Below are positions 61,006-64,000 of a stretch of DNA of 64,000 nucleotides, piece after piece; positions within the stretch are counted from its first letter, which is position 1; the number at the start of each line of letters is the position of its first letter. The translations under genes and the position numbers were made by a program. The stretch comes from Fennellomyces sp. T-0311 (lineage: Eukaryota > Mucoromycota > Mucoromycetes > Mucorales > Lichtheimiaceae). The stretch is from positions 434,001 to 498,000 of the forward strand of contig JALLLT010000022.1 of NCBI GenBank assembly GCA_025266875.1, given 5' to 3'. The notes below the pieces were generated by a model. The model was given only the letters and a program-made list of their open reading frames with translations. It was not told where the DNA came from and searched no databases.

Positions 61006-61776
61006 TTACGATGGCCGCTCCAGTCGTATACAATCGTAGTCAATCTTCTTGTCCGGTATTTGTGATACAAAGTCCAATTTCATGCACCGTTTGCAATATA
61101 TGTAATGAGTCATCGGTTTGTCAAGTACGTATTCCACATTATATAGTTCGTATGGGATTGTTTAATCAAACTTCATCAAGGAAGCGTCGAGGAATACCGT
61201 GAAGGCACCGTTGAGCACTGTATACTTGCCGTCAGGATCCGTCGTATAATATGGAGCAATATCTACCGTGTCATGGTTGAGTATTTTTCTGTCACTGATA
61301 TGGCAGAGATCATGTAGTGCAATACGGATCACATCTCGAAAATCAACTTCCATAACTGAAGTTGTATTCAGAAGGATATTGATGACGATGAAAATATAAT
61401 ATATTGACTGCTCCGTAATGACTTTGAATATTTTGGCCTTCATTTTTAAACACTTGGGTTTAATATAGAGAGAAATATATCCACTGACTTGGTCATTCGC
61501 GCTTTGCGAGGAACTGAAAGGACAGTATAATTCTGAGTCGAAATGTACTTCGATAAGAAGCTGTTGATTCACAGCACTGCCAGAGTTCGTTGACTTTTGG
61601 TGTATGGTATCGACTGGATAGCACATCCGGTAATACCGGTTATCATTATCATAAAATTCGTACTGCAGCAAGGCCGTTCTCGCGTTGAAATATTGGGCAC
61701 CGGGTTTCCCGAATGTATAAAGTACGCAGTTACATCGAGCGCCACGCAAAGATCTTTTCAGGCACACAGGCCCATC
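61006..61776 (-). pseudogene. Array member C: paralog lacking a start and with one internal stop
   Basis: An open frame begins after a TAG at 61779-61777 and has no upstream ATG, yet it reads GPVCLKRSLRGARCNCVLYT, matching GPIDLTRRSNGAKHNCLLFT of member D. It continues through IYYIFIVINILL and GKYTVLNGAFTVFLD to a TAA at 61164-61162. The same frame resumes directly with TIPYELYNVEYVLDKPMTHY and YIYCKRCMKLD and ends at a TAA at 61008-61006. In members D and E the stop position corresponds to the residue just before a conserved IPF segment. The knuckle keeps its CxxC but lacks an obvious His. The loss of a start, the internal stop and the decayed knuckle mark a pseudogene. Confidence 0.68.
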
Positions 61777-62148
61777 CTAGAGCATTTATGCGCTTGGGAA
61801 ATTATTTCAGATACACATATAATTAGGTAAAGCCCAAATGCGTTATTGTAAACAAACACGTCAAGGGGAGACCTGCTATTTAATGACATCCATGTGCACC
61901 AGTTACACAATATTGCTACATTATGCTATACAACCTCAATCTCAACCTGGTTTAAAGGATCTGCACAAGTAACCTTGCAATCAGCTTCATGTACATATCT
62001 GGTCATACCCGGTATATATATCAAAATTCTACAAATGTACATATATCCGCTTCGATTGCAGTTTTATTTCACATGATATAAGCAAAAAATTGCACATGCG
62101 TATATGTCATGGATAGGGAATATGTTGTGTAATATTATTCCTCCTAAG
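61777..62148. other. Spacer between array members C and D
   Basis: 372 nt of AT-rich sequence. It presumably holds the 3' UTR of D and any residual 5' flank of C. Nothing else is seen. Confidence 0.35.
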
Positions 62149-62922
62149 CTATCGAGAGCAAAACGTATTATACTCGTCGTGCTCGTGTGAGTCCAACGCT
62201 TTGCAACGGATGCAGTAAATATAATGAGTTGTCGGTTCTTCGAGAGAATATCGATCGCCGTATAGGTAGAATGGAATCACATCGTCTTCACCAATCTGGA
62301 CCTGTAACGTACTGAGAACAATCTGAAATGTACCATTGTATAACGGATTTCTTCCATTCCCATCGAGAGATAAAGCTGCGACAATGTCAACCACAGTTTT
62401 ATCAACGACATGCTTGCTGAGGTGATAGCGTTTCTGTAAAGCCTGAATGATGGCATCCTTGACGTCGTTACATAACGTATTAGGGTCTCCCAATGGCATG
62501 TTCCACATTGTGTAAAAGTAGTACACCGGCTGCATCGGTATGGTCGATTGGATATTGACTCTGATATCTCTGTTGCCTCGGTACCAAACCATAGAGTCAC
62601 CTTCTTCTTCGACCTGCTTCAAAAGCAAATGTACCCATGAAAGTGAGTCAGTTTCAGGATGCACTTCTACGACAAGTGGGTTATCAGGATTGCTTATATC
62701 ATTGGCTGACTTTTGGCGTATAGCATCAATTTGGATGCTCCGGGCATGTTGCGAGTGAATATCTCCTTTCTGTAATCCAATACGGGCATCTTCATATGTT
62801 ACTCCATTATGATAGAATGTAAAAAGTAGACAGTTGTGCTTGGCGCCATTGGAACGTCGCGTAAGGTCGATAGGGCCGCGGAAAGTAATTTGGTTGGGAC
62901 GCCCGGATAAGTAGAAAGGCAT
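62149..62922 (-). CDS. Array member D: intact knuckle-protein paralog, unknown function
   Basis: The frame gives 257 residues from the ATG at 62922; it is open to an earlier ATG at 63051 (300 residues), but the shorter start places the first conserved strand (AKHNCLLFTFYH) as far from the N-terminus as in member B. Module one has TYEDARIGL and IDAIRQKSANDI. Module two has QPVYYFYTMWNMPLGDPNT, NPLYNGTFQIVLS and IPFYLYGDRYSLEEPT. The knuckle is YCIRCKALDSHEHDEYNTFC, with eight rather than six residues before the last Cys. There are no introns. Homology with B, C and E is clear by ordered motifs, but identity is low, so the duplications are old or fast-evolving. Confidence 0.65.
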   Translation of the reverse strand: MPFYLSGRPNQITFRGPIDLTRRSNGAKHNCLLFTFYHNGVTYEDARIGLQKGDIHSQHARSIQIDAIRQKSANDISNPDNPLVVEVHPETDSLSWVHLLLKQVEEEGDSMVWYRGNRDIRVNIQSTIPMQPVYYFYTMWNMPLGDPNTLCNDVKDAIIQALQKRYHLSKHVVDKTVVDIVAALSLDGNGRNPLYNGTFQIVLSTLQVQIGEDDVIPFYLYGDRYSLEEPTTHYIYCIRCKALDSHEHDEYNTFCSR

Positions 62923-63395
62923 GTGGTATAGGACAAGAAGCGGTTGAAAAAGGGAGGCTTGTTCACAATCTATGTGTGCATATATTGAGTTTTGGATGAC
63001 GCTATATGAACTTGAAATGTATGCGCACGTGAGTTTCTCGGTCTTGATCAAATAGCTTTCTCACTTACGCATAGAGTAACGTAGCTGTCTTTTCAAAAAC
63101 ACTGATACCATCATAATCTATACATGAGTGAACAAATCTAGATTAGTATAGCTATAGCAGAAGAGAGTCGAGCGCGGAAGCAGCAATAAAAAGTTACAAA
63201 AGGCAGGAAACTCAGTCACTTTATTGAGCTGATGGTTTTGACACAAGGAATCGAGAAATTTAGGACGGTATTACCACCAAGGCCAGAAGTAGCTATAGGC
63301 TACGAAGAAAATAATAGCAGCATAAAACAATGCAGAATTTATGATGCTCTACAAGGAGATTGAGATAACCTATGTCGTCAACGCCGATAGCATTG
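62923..63395. other. Spacer between array members D and E
   Basis: AT-rich sequence of about 470 nt. The D frame remains open in its first 130 nt. It would contain the D promoter and the E 3' UTR. Nothing else is seen. Confidence 0.35.
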
Positions 63396-64000
63396 TCATT
63401 TTGCACAGTAGACACGTACTTTTTTACGTTCCATCCGCTTCTGGTATATCGGACAATTATTTTGACTTGTCGTATGCAAATCTAATGTCTTACACCAGTT
63501 ACAATAGAGATGATGCATTGTCGGTTTGGATAAAGTGAAAATTTTCCCATACAATCGGAAAGGTATCTTTTCCAGGACACGATGTTGTCGAGGTGCTTGT
63601 AGAACGACCGTAAAAGTACCGTTAAAAAGCAGATTGGTGCCATACCCATCAGAAGAATATCCTTCAAGAATATCGGTAACTTTGAGGCCATGTATTTTCC
63701 CAGTATTGGTATTTTCGAAGGTCGTAAAAAGCTGTCTTATTGCAGGCAACTCCACAGCGATGGCATCTTGAAGATCTTGGCATACTTGGGAGGCAGACCC
63801 GAGCGGCATGTTTTCCAAAATGTAAACAGCGTATGTGGCACGTTCAGTGATAGTTGGGAGTATATCTACTTGTACGTCATTCATTCCAGGCCTCACAAAT
63901 AAGAACCCATCGTTGTTGCGGGCGGACGTCATAATTTTTAAGTACAAAGAACTACTTGTGCAATGCGCCTCGATAGCTACAGAAGTCCGGACATCGCTTG
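63396..64000 (-). CDS. Array member E: knuckle-protein paralog, 5' end beyond the window
   Basis: The frame is open from the right edge of the window to a TAA at 63398-63396, about 201 codons. The edge segment (SDVRTSVAIEAHCTSSSLYL) aligns with the end of module one in the other members (NPLVVEVHPETDS in D). Module two has RATYAVYILENMPLGSASQV, LLFNGTFTVVLQ and IPFRLYGKIFTLSKPT. The knuckle is complete: YCNWCKTLDLHTTSQNNC, C-X2-C-X5-H-X6-C, followed by a basic tail (KRMERKKVRVY). No stop codon or frameshift is seen in the visible part. The array may continue past the window. Confidence 0.65.
   Translation of the reverse strand, partial: SDVRTSVAIEAHCTSSSLYLKIMTSARNNDGFLFVRPGMNDVQVDILPTITERATYAVYILENMPLGSASQVCQDLQDAIAVELPAIRQLFTTFENTNTGKIHGLKVTDILEGYSSDGYGTNLLFNGTFTVVLQAPRQHRVLEKIPFRLYGKIFTLSKPTMHHLYCNWCKTLDLHTTSQNNCPIYQKRMERKKVRVYCAK

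Overview
The window looks like a stretch of nuclear chromosome from an early-diverging filamentous fungus, most likely Mucoromycota (Mucorales-like). The basis is fungal gene content (a PPZ-type phosphatase, a Sld2/Drc1-like replication factor, a fungal BRE4/FUSC-type membrane protein, a HET-domain protein) and intron style. Introns are dense, mostly 45-75 nt, with GT..AG ends and CTAAC/CTGAC-like branch points. There are no bacterial operons, rRNA genes, CRISPR arrays or convincing tRNAs. The taxonomic placement is inference. Gene models were spliced by hand from frame, splice-site consensus and protein-family continuity; every multi-exon model given closes to a whole number of codons.

Layout, left to right. 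0-2.3 kb: the 3' tail of an unknown gene, then a HET-domain protein. 2.9-8.1 kb: RAD5/HLTF-type helicase-ubiquitin ligase and mitochondrial SAM50, tail to tail with only 10 nt between stop codons. 9.7-12.7 kb: an IML2/TTC39-like protein with an 8-nt micro-exon. 14.7-15.96 kb: an F-box protein. 16.4-20.7 kb: a BRE4/FUSC-like multispanning protein. 23.0-24.6 kb: an equilibrative nucleoside transporter. 24.9-28.6 kb: a small unknown protein, a Sld2/Drc1-like factor, and a Ser-rich protein carrying three SxIP-like motifs. 29.7-34.8 kb: ELP3, a tail-anchored coiled-coil protein and a small basic protein. 34.9-38.0 kb: kinesin-5. 39.2-41.3 kb: an F-box/LRR protein. 42.3-42.8 kb: a one-finger C2H2 protein. 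45.1-49.0 kb: an uncharacterised helical protein and a PPZ-type phosphatase. 49.1-51.8 kb: a CLIP-170-type CAP-Gly protein. 52.1-56.2 kb: a small coiled-coil protein, a NUDT5-like Nudix hydrolase and a PAK/Ste20 kinase with a CRIB domain.

From about 56 kb the character changes to sparse coding sequence. The last 6 kb holds a head-to-tail array, all on the minus strand, of at least five diverged paralogs (58.0-64.0 kb, the last running off the window) plus one short relic. Each has a two-part architecture ending in a variant zinc knuckle, CX2CX5HX6C. The design recalls the ORF1/gag-like proteins of LINE-type retroelements, but no reverse transcriptase or endonuclease is seen. Two of the five are broken by in-frame stop codons while the rest of the frame is preserved. 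This array is the most unusual thing in the window.

The left 56 kb is mostly housekeeping: DNA-damage tolerance and replication (RAD5, SLD2), mitochondrial protein import (SAM50), tRNA wobble modification (ELP3), microtubule functions (kinesin-5, CLIP-170, the SxIP candidate) and signalling (PAK, PPZ). There is no sign that these genes form one pathway; their proximity is probably ordinary compact gene order.
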